Positions 11,458-22,045 of a DNA stretch of 64,000 nucleotides are shown piece by piece. Under the pieces are notes generated by a model. It did no database searches. It was given only the letters and a program-made list of their open reading frames with translations, and was not told where the DNA came from. The stretch lies in NCBI GenBank assembly GCA_014058105.1, contig JACGCM010002238.1:1426001-1490000 (forward strand), given 5' to 3'. This stretch comes from Kingdonia uniflora. Lineage: Eukaryota > Streptophyta > Magnoliopsida > Ranunculales > Circaeasteraceae. Every line of letters begins with the position of its first letter. The stretch's first letter is position 1. The translations under genes and the position numbers were made by a program.

Positions 11458-11585
11458 CTGATCGAGCTTGGTGGGTTTGTGTTTCCTCTTGTTCACCAAT
11501 GGTTTCTTCACATCATCAGCTGGGTAAAATTTTAGGGCTTTCTCAGTGGGTGCTGGTGCAACTGCTTTAACTGCTCTCACGGAGA
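11458..11585 (-). pseudogene. RPL6: Captured fragment of 60S ribosomal protein L6 gene
   Basis: The minus strand encodes KALKFYPADDVKKPLVNKRK followed by HKPTKL, a close match to the conserved KFYPAEDVKKPL…KPTKL segment near residue 60 of plant eL6. A GT donor-like site follows (CAG|GTTCGA) and AT-rich intron-like sequence continues to about 11330. The N-terminal and all later RPL6 sequence is absent. It sits nearest the right end of CACTA, so a promoter carried with this fragment could in principle drive transcription leftwards through AK6, CSLE, CDKC and NRPB2 pieces. Confidence 0.72.
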
Positions 11586-11982
11586 TTAGGTAGCTGCTCC
11601 CAAGAGAAAGATGTCATGAATCTTAAAACAAAAAGTGGATAATCTGAAGTTGGAGATTCGAAGATTGGAAATCAGAAATTGAAACTTATGAGATTAGAGA
11701 TTCGAAGAGAGATACGATCAAAGATTTTGGGAAGAAATTTGCTTCACAGTTTCTGAAATTTGGATGAGAGAGTTTAGAAACGAGGGAAATAGAAATCTGA
11801 AATTTTGTATCCAGCATTTTAGCTAGTTATTCCACAGTTTGGCACGAACTAGAAGTAGTGGCACAAAAAACAAATAGGTATTTGCTTTAGCCACGAATTT
11901 TAGGGTTTGGCCACGGTTAGGTTTATAACATTTTGCTACTGCTGTGTCACCGTGGCTGTTGGTCCATTTTCTAGTAGTGTTT

Positions 11983-13702
11983 TGTAAGCAAGAAGCTGAT
12001 TTTTCAAAGTCCCAGAACCAAGAAGACGAGGCTTCCTTTCAACCAATAATTTTTTGATATGTATTAATAGTTATAATGTGAGTTCTCGAGTAAGGGAGTA
12101 AGTTCTTTAGTCAAAGAAAAGCAGGGAAATTTTTAACCTTATTCATTATTCTGTGCCCTTCGATGAAGGATGTCGACAGACTCTTTGCTCCAGCTAAACA
12201 GTCGAACAACTTTTCCTCAAGAGTAGTTGCCCCAGCGGCATAGGACTCAATGGTTCGCTGAGCCTCAACATCAGAACCTTCAAGGTTCTTAACAACCTTG
12301 GCCTTCACCTTGTTGGGAGAACTTTTCTTCCCATCAATAGCCGTCTGAGGTACCACAACAGTAGACTTCGGGGCACTACAAATCCCCGATTCAACTACCC
12401 CAGCCTTCTGTCGAACCACCCTCTTCGATGGCTGTGCAGGAAGAGCAGGGGGGTTGGCCACTTTCTTTCTCTTCTTCCTGAAGGTTTCACTCAATAGGGC
12501 CTCTCTCTCCATCGCAATAGAATTAGTGGTGTACCCACTGAGAGCAGGATTCTTGAGTGAGAAACTAGCATCAGCAACCCGTTTGTTCTTTGCAGACATC
12601 TTTCCATCGATAAGGGGGATATCTGACCCTTTGGTTGGCGATCTTTTAATACCCGCCTTTTGGAATAGACCTTCGACCTTCTCTTGATCGGCAACCAGAG
12701 AGTTGAGTCAACCGTAGTAGTTGGTCGTTATGTCATAAAACTTCTCCTGGATCTTTGAATTTCTATCGACCTCCTTCAGATCTGTACAGAGACAAAACAA
12801 AAGACAATTAACACAAGCCCAAAACAACAAGCAAGTCAAAAATTTGACAAACATGTTTCCTAGAGACACGCCTAGATGGAAGTACTTCATTTTTAGAGGC
12901 TCCCCTGAATCTTTATGGTCGAATTCATAATTTTTAGACATCAGGAGACAATCAGCAAAGTATTGCCCCCCTCTATAGACACCATCTCATAAAATAGAGG
13001 CCTCTTCAGAAATCTCGCCAAGTATCTATAACCCACTTTCTGCGGATTATGTTTAAGTGTGCAATACACATAGAGATCGTCAACACTTATCAACTCTTCC
13101 CCCCTCTCCCTTAACTGACCATTTATCACCCCCACAACCCTAAAAAGATCGTACATGTTCGGATTGAACTACCCAGGGGAAACATCAAAGAAATTTTTTA
13201 AAAAAATCTGATCAGCTTGAAGAGGAAGCTTTAACCCCTTCGTAATCTGTTCTCGATGCACCAGTATACCGTTCAGTGGGACATCTTGATAAGTCATTTC
13301 CCAATGGTATACCTCCAACCTAATATCTTTGGGGATACCATACTTTGACTTGAAGTTCAGTATCTCAATGGCCTCTGGAGCCTCCCCGTAGTACTCCATA
13401 TCTTCATCTTCCATAACTTTTGTCTCCTCTCCTTCCCCACCCCCACTAACATACCCTTATCAATCACTCGCCTATGGCTCATGATCCGCATCGGTGTCTG
13501 TCCTCTTTCCATCTTGAACTTTGATGGGCTGAGCCTCTAAGTTACACCGATTCATACTGGCAACATCAACACTATTTTACCCACCCAATTCTTGGACGCA
13601 AGTGGTTACATCAATCACTAATGGTTCTACGTCAAAAAGGTTATAAAAAATTCTCTCTCTATCCGTATCATAATAGTTAGAATTTTGGACTGGTTCAGCC
13701 AT
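11983..13702 (-). pseudogene. Element A antisense ORF, N-terminal part
   Basis: The likely start codon is at 13700-13702 (MAEPVQNSNYYDTDRE). The segment 13414-12941 reads [19 protein letters not shown], then [18 protein letters not shown] and [20 protein letters not shown], which resembles the domain Pfam calls transposase (putative) gypsy type (PF04195), the N-terminal domain of antisense ORFs in Tat elements. A basic, Ser/Lys-rich linker (12111-12599) leads to the coiled coil continued at 4435-4130. Splice-like signals suggest introns near 12783-12860 and 11990-12110. Several stops make it a pseudogene. Role unknown; domain assignment is from memory. Confidence 0.65.
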
Positions 13703-14478
13703 TTTTTAATCTGAAAATCATATCCCTTTTTTACGTTATCAAAGTATCATACCTTATACATTATTCTATGTTCATATGATAATATAAATACGGTTGTCGA
13801 GTATTACTCTCCAACCACTCATCCTCTCTGTTACTGTAATTCCTTCGACATCATTACATCAGTTATCGATACCACTTTCTTATCAATTTGGTTAAGTTAT
13901 AACATCGATATCTTATATTATTGATAACTACTTACTTTTTATACTAATTTTTATCGAAGTTTATACAGGATTCAGATAGCTTCTCGAAGACGTTTTGTCT
14001 GCCATCCTGCATCCCGCCAAAAAAAACCGATTCCAAAAAAATTGATTTTGCGTCAGCTCCGGCGAAAAATCCGGTACCAATCAGAAAAAATCAAGAACAC
14101 CGTCTCCATACATCCTACGACTCCCGTAACACATAATCTCATCGGAAATAACCCCAAATCCCACCGTCACACCAACGGTGCCCGAATCTCTTCCTTTCTC
14201 CACCTCACCCCAAATCAACACCAACACCCACCTCTAAAACCCCCCAGTATCATCAATGATCCTTCCACCATCAACCTATATCCCATTTCCTCTCTAAACC
14301 ACCAAAACGGTAGAAAAACCCTAAAAGTTAGTTTCTATCAAATTCTCCCAACATCATCATCCTTACTCAAATTACTTTTACCAATTAGTTCGTACACGTC
14401 TAAACTACAATGGGTTTATGCGAATTCATCATTACAAGCAATTACAATCAAAACAAAAATTCTCAAAACAAAAAAATA
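13703..14478. other. Region upstream of the antisense ORF
   Basis: No coding region is supported on either strand. On the minus strand this would be the 5' flank of the antisense ORF and may hold its promoter. A Pro/Ser/Thr-rich open stretch on the + strand (14042-14482) has no recognisable domain. Confidence 0.4.
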
Positions 14479-14934
14479 CTAACCTTGGATTCGTGCACCT
14501 TCCAAATCTCTCTCATTTGTGCGCTTAGCCTTTTTAATAAGAACATCAATCTCCTTAGTACCAATGGTGGATAGAGAAATAAGAGAGTGACCAAAAAAAT
14601 TTGAGCTCAAAGATTTTTTTTTTAAGTCAGTGGAGTATGAACAATTGGCAACCACGGAGGTATTTATAGTCCACACGCAACTGTTCATCGTACCACCTCG
14701 AGACCATTCGGTTAGCCGAGCGTAATGCCTAGCACGTCTCTTCTCGAAGTCTTTAACTCTTTGCCTCCTATAAGACAACAGACTCTCACACTGTTGTTCT
14801 AAGCCATCTAAGCACATATCTACCACCTTTGTGTTATCCATATTTACTAGTACAACTCTTATATGCATAAAAAGGACATGTACATCCAATTCTTTATACC
14901 TCAATACATCACCTACAGGAACACACCTAGCCAT
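14479..14934 (-). CDS. Small antisense ORF 1 of element A, unknown
   Basis: A 151-residue ORF starts MARCVPVGDVLRYKELDVHV. Its middle is charged and helical (a CESLLSYRRQRVKDFEKRRARH run, written here only in outline). It is the first of three similarly sized minus-strand ORFs spaced about 600 bases apart between the main antisense ORF and the 3' LTR. Position and layout (M-x-x-Arg start, then a Glu/Arg/Leu-rich helix 50-70 residues on) suggest the three are diverged copies. No family is recognised. The last 50 residues look non-conserved. Confidence 0.4.
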   Translation of the reverse strand: MARCVPVGDVLRYKELDVHVLFMHIRVVLVNMDNTKVVDMCLDGLEQQCESLLSYRRQRVKDFEKRRARHYARLTEWSRGGTMNSCVWTINTSVVANCSYSTDLKKKSLSSNFFGHSLISLSTIGTKEIDVLIKKAKRTNERDLEGARIQG

Positions 14935-15134
14935 TATTCCTTGAGCACCTATAAAAATATCTAATAATATTTACCTTTTCTTTTTCTTCTTCCAATTTTC
15001 ATGGGACAGTTATAACCACAATTCAAAATTAAAAAAATATTCAGCAACATAATTACCTAAAACATCGAACAAATATAACATTCACAATTCAAAGATTATT
15101 TTTATTAATCATTGAGAAACATTACATCACATGC

Positions 15135-15492
15135 TCACATGTAGTTACATTTGAAGCAAGGAACATGGTTCACTTGCCCACATGGGATCAACTGTCCTCC
15201 AGCAAGAATAATATCCTCCTGCCTAATTTCAGCCTCTGCCATGAGCAGCAAAAGATCACAACGTTCATCAGCTTCCCGAACTTCATCTGTAAAGATACCA
15301 TACCAAAACCAACGATCTGTCTCAACCTCGATTTGTTCTGGAGACATATTTGCAATGTCCAGTACACTTATATCAGGTAACTCATCGGCTACCTACACAC
15401 ACCCAAAGTACCGTTCCTCCACTTCAGCTATCTTAATAGCCATACGACATTCCTCCGCATCTTTATGACAGCGTGAACGAGTCCTCACCATT
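15135..15492 (-). pseudogene. Small antisense ORF 2 of element A, unknown
   Basis: The start MVRTRSRCHKDAEECRMAIK near 15490 is followed by EERYFGCV, one stop near 15395, then an open helical stretch (PEQIEVETDRWFWYGIF…DERCDLLLLMAEAEI) ending with Cys residues at CFKCNYM. The RYFG motif is shared with small ORF 3. Without the single stop it would be about 118 residues. No known family is recognised. Confidence 0.4.
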
Positions 15493-15885
15493 TATACACC
15501 ACTTCTGCCAATCTCTAAACAAGACTTGCCTATTAATCACAGAAGATCTAGAAGATTCTAACCAACATATATCTTTGCCCTATGATCAAGCCGCGAATCC
15601 GGGAATCTCATTCTCTAGATATTTTAAGGACAACTCGTCCTGAAGATATTTACTATTATGAAATATGGGTAATTCGAGTAACCAAACATGTTCGAGAAGA
15701 CATATTTTCAGCATTCCAAGTTCGAGAAACTATCCTAACTCGAGCTACAACCTACACCTTACATACAGGTCGATGCAAAATCAAAAAGATGGATAAAACA
15801 ATTTATTCCGCGAAACACTTATTATAATTTTTTTTTCATTTTTTCCTACAACTCGTTACAAACAAGGCACCCAACGGCGCAACCT

Positions 15886-16208
15886 TTACAGTTGTCCTCC
15901 TTCACTAATGCCAGCACACGCATCTTCCTTCTTCACCAACGCAATATTACGGTTCTGGAGACTACCAACACGTTCCAAATCCTTCAGAATTATAGAGTGC
16001 AACTGACAATGGTACAAATAATCCTCTTCAACCGCATTCACCACTACCTCGTTTATCCTCTCATAGATTGGCTCCACCGGTACCAACGTCCGACTGGACA
16101 CGCACAGTTTGCCAAAATACCGTTTAAGCAACTCCTAATACTTGTAGTGCATACGGTTGCGAAATGCCTCATCACAGAGCGGATCCCTCGTCATCACCAT
16201 CTTACCAA
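15886..16208 (-). pseudogene. Small antisense ORF 3 of element A, unknown
   Basis: The start MVMTRDPLCDEAFRNRMHYK near 16208 is followed by one stop, then ELLKRYFGKLC, PVEPIYERINEVVVNAVEED and a Leu/Arg-rich helix ending SEGGQL. The M-V-x-T-R start and the RYFG motif match small ORF 2, and length and spacing match too. It lies 250 bases before the LTR. No known family is recognised; about 105 residues if the stop is ignored. Confidence 0.4.
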
Positions 16209-16459
16209 CGGGAGAAAATGACCTTCTCAAGCACACATAAGGAGTATTTATATGAACAAATCAATGAATCACAACTCCCAAGAGTAAAAGGTAGCATTTA
16301 CTATCCATTGGAACTCTAACAACCCGGTCAACCAACCTCTTAGGGAACCGTTCCAGGGTTCTGCACAGTTTACACATATCCATTCGAGAACTCTATTTCC
16401 AATTAATACAATTTTCTTCTCGACACAACAACACGTAATTATATTGAGAATAGGGCGAT

Positions 16460-16934
16460 TGTAGTAGCATATTCCCCATATTCGACAAAAAGAAACTAGC
16501 AGAACTTAGTCAAAAATATTTTATCATTCAAGAAGATGTCATATCTGCAACTACAGATCTCGACCCACTACAGTAGCCATTACGCTTGATCAAATAAAGC
16601 CGTTACAAGAAGATCCGTAAAGTTCCCCCACTGCCCACCAAAATAGGAAACCATTTATTTTTCTAACTGCCCATATCCATTATAAATATAGGTAGAGTAT
16701 ATGTTAATCTGATGGGAGATTCTACTATTCATCTATCACTCACATTTTCATTATTCATCAACAATTGTAATAACTAGCTCATATTAGATTTTATTACTTA
16801 ATCCCCCTCGAGGTTGTGGTTTTTATCAAGTTTTACAGAGTTTCTACATAAAATCTAATGTGTCTTAGTATCGAATTGTAATCTCCTTACGAAAGTATTT
16901 GCGAGGTTTACCATCCAAAAAATATGCCATTACA
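16460..16934 (+). repeat. 3' LTR of element A
   Basis: The 475-bp unit begins TGTAGTAGCATATTCC and ends GCCATTACA. It aligns along its length, in reverse, with the 5' LTR of element B at 22071-22493, including a shared CCTCGAGGTTGTGG/CCTCGAGGTCGTGG block. A purine-rich GAGAATAGGGCGAT just before it is a possible polypurine tract. The next base begins element B pol sequence. Confidence 0.85.
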
Positions 16935-17520
16935 GTAATGAAGGGTGATATATCGACGGTACTGCTTTGATGGAGTAAAGCCAACTTTTCCCTAAGATCC
17001 CCAAGTATTTGGATTCAACATCGATAACAATGAATTTGATGAAGGTGGTCTCTGGTCTTGTTTGAACAGGCAAAATGATCTCTCCCAAGGCCGATTCTTT
17101 TGAACTATTAAATCATGTGATGGTTGTTATTGAGGCTTCGACTGAATCTTTGAGGCCTAGAACGTCAACCGCTCTTTTGAAAAGTACATCAGCTGCACTT
17201 CTAGTATCGATAAGGAGTGTGTGTAAATAGTCATGTCCTACTTTAAGCATTATCACCAATAGATCATCATGAGGGTATTTGACATGGCTGGTGTCGTAGT
17301 CTTCGAAGGAAATATAATATGGATGTTTGGCTTTGCTAAAATTGGCTAGAAGTTTGGCAGATTTTTCGGACAACGTCATCTTACAGCAGGATGCAATTTT
17401 GTCATCTTTCTTTCATTTCTTGCCTTTCTCAATATCGATCATATAAAGATGTCGAGCTTATCCTTGGCCTTTCCCTTGTTCGACTTCTTTTCTTTTTATT
17501 TCTTCTTCAAGAAACTTTTG
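16935..17520 (-). pseudogene. Element B protease and pre-RT region
   Basis: The open stretch 17113-17379 begins with KSAKLLANFSKAKHPYYISF and contains LLIDTRSAADVLF, where the catalytic Asp-Thr-Gly is changed to Asp-Thr-Arg. A stop near 17110 precedes the conserved block FIKFIVIDVESKYLGIL at about 17000-17050. It aligns with element A 330-750. Not functional. Confidence 0.8.
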
Positions 17521-17544
17521 GACATCGATTACATACTCATGGAC

Positions 17545-20086
17545 TGTCACGCCCCAAAATCCGATAATCGGTAGCTTGACCAATTACTAGATTCTAAGTA
17601 GTGCAGGTCGGGGAATCCGAATATTCTACCCCACAAATAGCCAAGCCGTAGACAAATTCTGGCTCGGCTATTCACATATAGCAATAATCATCAGAGTAAA
17701 GAAATGAAATGACAACATAGCGGAAGTGAAAAACATATATACATATATGACAAAAATATATACAATGTCCAAAATAAGGTACAACAACATACGCTGAGAT
17801 AACAACAAAAGTTTAAACAAAAACTGGCCGGCAACGTCAACTGCTCCAAACACTGCTGAGGCTCTTAGCAACTCAAACTACTCAACCTCTGAAAGGGGGG
17901 AAACCATGTGAGAGTGAGCAAAACCACGGCTCACTGAATAACCAATAAGTCTAAATAACATACTAGTAAATAGATACAGATAAAGAGAGTGAAGTGAAAC
18001 AGATAGAGTAAGTTAAAGTAGAATAATTGTAACTAATAGATTCATGATCCAAGTAACTGAGTAGTAAGAACATAAAAGAAATATAAGAGTAACCAGAGTA
18101 AGAATAAGGAATATAAGAAAAGGAAGGAATGTGACAATGAGGGAAAGATGCAATGATATGCCAATGATGTGAAATGTGCTAAGTTCTAAATGCTAAATGA
18201 GTTGATGTTGAAAGCGTGATGCAATCCTATTATAATAATTAATGGTTGATCAACCGCTAGCATGTTTAACTTAAAGAGATCTGTTAAAGGGATACAATGG
18301 GTACGATTTTTGTCAAGCTCGACCAAGCTAGTGGATACTCACTTGATCAAAGTGTTCCGGGCTTTTCAACCCACGGAGCCAACGTCCGAACTGTATTTCA
18401 TTCCGAGGAGTTTCAACCTCAAGGATAAGCCCTGTATCGGATTGTAAATACTTTCTCATACCTTCCCACACTCCCGGATGGGTTTATAAGGTATGATAGT
18501 ATCCATCCTGGACCCACCTACTATTTCAACCCGATGTAGGACTCCTGCGATCTTATCGGAAGTCAAGCGATGTAGAGCTTTGTTATGTATCCGATCTCGA
18601 TAAGTTAAAAGAGTTGGCATGATTTAAAAAGATACAACAGATCCCGAGGATCACAATGTAACAGCCGTGTACCCGGCAAACAAACATAGGATAACCACTT
18701 ACAAAAGAGGGTGGCAACAATCCTAAACAAAATGCCAAATGACTCGGTTGCACCATCTAAACCGATGAAACAACAACCTAACCGTCATCACAACTAAACA
18801 ACCTTAGTCTCTAGAAGACTGAACCCGACAACAAGAATGCAACTACTAGTAACTACACTAACAACTTCTAGCAAAACCCAAAGCCAATGTAACTATAGTA
18901 TCTAAAGAGTTAACAATTATACGGAGAAGTAATATGAAAATAAACCCTAACTGATCACAACACTTCTATGCTCAGAGTACTACTCTAATCAACATCTATT
19001 AGCTAGTAGAGGAATTTAGAAATGAAGGGAAAACTCGTCTGAAGGAAATCCCGAGTCCTGCGGAAAACCAACCCGGAAACCCAACTACGATCCGTGGAAA
19101 AGCAAATGGAACGCCTGGTAATCTTACACACACCAAGAACAACAAACAACCAAAAATTTAGGGAAACGAGAATAAAATTCAAACCCTAGAAATCAAATCC
19201 TAAGCCAAATCAAGCGGAATTGACGGAAAGGAATAAGGGAATTACTTACCGAGGATAGGAGAAGAGATCGCAGCGAAGCTGAGGAAGAATCCGCGAGTGA
19301 AGAGGAAGGTTGGATTAGGAGTGAGGAGAAGAGTGGAAGAGGTTAGGGAGAGGAGAAAGTGAAGGTGTGAAGGTGTGAAGAGTGGAATGTAGAAATGAAG
19401 TATATAAACCCAGACACAGCTGAAATCGCGCCTCTGTTCGAACAGGGAAGATCCTGTTCGAACAGAACAAAGCTTGTTCGAACAGAATGTTGCAGGGATG
19501 AAAGAAAACTATCCCTTGAAGATCCTGTTCGAACAGAACTGGTCTGTTCAAAAACTGGACTTACCAGAAAAGCTAAGGAATTGCCGGGAGACACCATGGA
19601 CCACCCTGGGCACCCCGGAACTCCACGAACCACCTCCACCACCACACAAACACTTCTACGAACCCAACCAAGGTTCCGCAAGGTGAACACACCACCTCTA
19701 CCGCCCCTCGGCAACCAAAATGCCTAAGCCCCCAAAAAGGAATCCTTTCCTCAGGCGACCCCAGAAATCCACTGGCCACTCCAACGATTCACTGGAACCA
19801 CCCCAAATCACACACACAACACATAAATACCACTACTAAACTTTCTACAGGCTCCCAAGGCCACAAAACCACCTCTAACTCCAAAACACCTCTGAACCGC
19901 CCAAAACTACTAAAGGAATCTAATACTAAACCACCGAAAGGAATAAATAGATGCATAAATGATGAGTAGAATGGATGAAAGAGTACATGCGGAACTTAAC
20001 GTGAAGGAACGGAATCTAATATGCCAATGAGATTAAGAATAGGATTAAGAGTGAATATTAGGAATAATTAAATACGGGCCATTACA
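17545..20086. mobile_element. 2.5-kb LTR-like insertion (probable solo LTR) in element B gag
   Basis: The unit starts TGTCACGCCCCAAAATCC and ends GGGCCATTACA, i.e. TG..CA, and is flanked by the 5-bp direct repeat TGGAC (17540-17544 and 20087-20091). Removing it restores the element B gag reading across the VH(E)YVIDVQKF site. No pol coding is present inside, so it is best explained as a solo LTR of a long-LTR retrotransposon; TGTCACG…-type ends are common in plant chromoviruses of the Tekay/Del group, a tentative assignment. Confidence 0.7.
19432..19557. repeat. TGTTCGAACA palindrome array inside the 2.5-kb unit
   Basis: Four perfect GTTCGAACAG-type palindromes plus one variant (GTTCAAAAAC) fall within about 125 bases. 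The same motif is arrayed in the GYP LTRs and in the GYP1/GYP2 insert. Confidence 0.85.
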
Positions 20087-20089
20087 TGG

Positions 20090-21985
20090 ACCCTTCCTGC
20101 CATGACAATACGGTGAAAAATTTCTATTAGGGAGTAACAGTTGTTAGTTTCATGGCTATAGACGTTATGATACTGACATTGAGGTTTATTTGGGACATCC
20201 TGAATCTCTTGGGCTTCTCAGAAGAGTTTATCTACCCTTAGTAACGGTAATATAGCTGATAGGGTGGTTATCATAGGAGGTAAGACTGGGACAGGTCGAT
20301 CTTATTTTCTATCTTTTCGTTTGACATTGTCGTTGTGACGCCCACACTGTTTGGCAGTAACATTGTTTATTGGTTTTGAGTGTGGCAGTAAGAGAACACC
20401 GTTTGAATGGATAACAAAAAAACTTTTCATCTTATCTTTCTTGGATCGTTCGAGTTCGATGTAGCTATTAACCATATCGATCCTCTCTGTGACAGCTTTA
20501 GGTTGGTGGAGTGTAAGTTCTTCTCAAACTTTAGAATCGATGTAGAGAGCAAAGGTAAATGTCGGTATGACAATCTTGAGATTTGAATTCCCAATTTTCC
20601 TCGTTTCTTGCAGGAAATACTTATAAAATTTTGCCAAAGTTTCCTTCACGCCTTTTCAAAAAAGAAAAGGGAATCAACCGTTATCTCACGTTCATTGTCG
20701 TTGTGACGCCCACACTGTTTGGCAGTAACATTGTTTATTGGTTTTGAGTGTGGCGGTAAGAAAACACCGTTTGAATGGATAACAAAAAAACTTTTCATCT
20801 TATCTTTCTTGGATCGTTCGAGTTCGATGTAGCTATTAACCATATCGATCCTCTCTGTGACGGCTTTAGGTTGGTGGAGTGTAAGTTCTTCTCAAACTTT
20901 AGAATCGATGTAGAGAGCAAAGGTAAATGCCGGTATGACAATCTTGAGATTTGAATTCTCAATTTTCCTCGTTTCTTGCAGGAAATACTTATAAAATTTT
21001 GCCAAAGTTTCCTTCACGCCTTTTCAAAAAAGAAAAGGGAATCAACCGTTATCTCACGTTCCTTAGCATGTGCGTAGTTTGACTCAAAAAGTCGCTGTAA
21101 TAGGGTGAAGCCAGTAATCGAACCTTCGGGAATGGTGTGGAACTACCTTAGTGGCTCTTCCTTGAGGCTCATGTTAAACAGTTGGCACAACATATAATCA
21201 AGCTTGGAGTATTGGCCGACGGTTGCTTTGAAATAACGGACGTGGGTAAGTGGGTTGGTAAGGCCTGCATATTGGTAAAATTTTGGCATGTGAAAGTTGT
21301 CTAAAATTGGCATGACTTCGAGATGAGAGGAAATCGGGTTAGTCTCTATCCTATCCAGACCGAATCATCAACTTGGATTGTCTAAATGCATGACTTGACT
21401 CCTATTGTTCAAGTTGTCTAAGGTAATGAATTGTTGGAGAACGTTTGGTTCAGCCGCTGCTTGTGGATAAAAATCTCATTGTCCTTCTAGGCCCAATCAC
21501 TCTCTAACTGGTCATCTAAGAGGTGATGGTGAGGTTTGAGGACGTGTTCGTCGACTTCTTTGAATTATCGATGCTGATGACGTAAGGCCAAAATATTGAG
21601 ATGTTCTATCTGGGTTCCTGGATTGAGACCTGGAAGTTCAAATTCGCTCTTCCCTCAGTAGGCTTTCCCTCTGGACAGCTCGCGACCGATGATCACTTCA
21701 GGCCTGTGGAGGTGATCCTTGTCGACCAGTGAGTCGATCTTATTGCCTTTGTAAACTTTTTATCTCTTTTTGATACGTTCGGATTTGTTATTCCAGGGCA
21801 TTCCTCCTCTCGTCCCTCTCAACTTGGAAAGCTTGAGTGTGAATCTTTTGATCTTTCAGTCGCTGGTTCCTGTCATATTCCATATGCTTCAGAAGCTCGA
21901 TAATAACATTGTGGAAATTAACAGTTTCTGGCTAGACGGTGACTGAAATATCTTAATTGTTTCTCTGAGTACTGAAAAAACTTCT
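20090..21985 (-). pseudogene. Element B gag
   Basis: The start codon is probably at 21983-21985 (MTNMNLRSF). The N-terminal third is Arg/Gln/Glu-rich. The middle, around 21080-21300, holds the Tat gag block FYQYAGLTNPLTHVRYFKAT and FHTIPEGSITGFTLLQRLF. Near 20110-20175 a zinc-knuckle-like YHNVYSHETNNCYSL matches element A. Many stops and a 368-bp internal tandem duplication disable it. Gag would form the virus-like particle shell in an active copy. Confidence 0.72.
20325..21060 (-). repeat. 368-bp tandem duplication in element B gag
   Basis: Copies at 20325-20692 and 20693-21060 differ at about five positions by eye, so the duplication is much younger than element B itself. Both begin CATTGTCGTTGTGACGCCC and end TTATCTCACGTT. 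Confidence 0.93.
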
Positions 21986-22045
21986 GAGGTTCATGTTGGT
22001 CATGAAAATGATTGGGTAGAATAAATATTTGGTAAAGGAAAAATG

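Larger units (their letters stand above)
4436..11979. mobile_element. CACTA (En/Spm) DNA transposon carrying host gene fragments
   Basis: The left end is CACTACTAGAATAAG and the right end reads TTTTCTAGTAGTG, which is CACTACTAGAAAA on the other strand: the plant CACTA terminal repeat. The 3-bp target duplication TTT flanks it at 4433-4435 and 11980-11982. Subterminal zones hold many CCGTGGCTAAT-like repeats in both orientations. I find no TNPD/TNPA-like transposase, so it is probably non-autonomous. Inside are exon and intron pieces of NRPB2, CDKC, a CSLE gene, AK6 and RPL6, all on the minus strand. Gene capture by CACTA elements is known in plants; this number in one element is notable. Confidence 0.92.
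1..16934 (+). mobile_element. Element A: Tat-lineage Ty3/gypsy retrotransposon, 3' part
   Basis: The order on the + strand is gag end, protease, RT, RNase H, a second (archaeal-like) RNase H and integrase, then an antisense ORF and a 3' LTR. Dual RNase H plus an antisense ORF downstream of pol is the known architecture of the plant Tat clade (Retand, Grande, Ogre). The 5' LTR and most of gag lie before the window. Every pol domain carries stops or frameshifts, so the copy is dead. A 7.5-kb CACTA element splits the antisense ORF. The 3' LTR abuts opposite-strand pol sequence of element B, so A probably inserted into B. Lineage is inferred from architecture, not from a tree. Confidence 0.85.

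Noticed and set aside
14042..14482. 146-residue plus-strand ORF rich in Pro, Ser and His
   Set aside because: No domain or motif, lies opposite the region upstream of the antisense ORF, composition explained by local base bias.
19315..19779. Several overlapping ORFs of 60-120 residues on both strands
   Set aside because: They run through the TTCGAA palindrome array and have no recognisable domain; both-strand openness is due to composition.
17545..20086. Possible Mutator-like or hAT element because of a CATGGAC-like flank
   Set aside because: Terminal inverted repeats are absent; TG..CA ends with a 5-bp duplication TGGAC fit an LTR-type insertion better.
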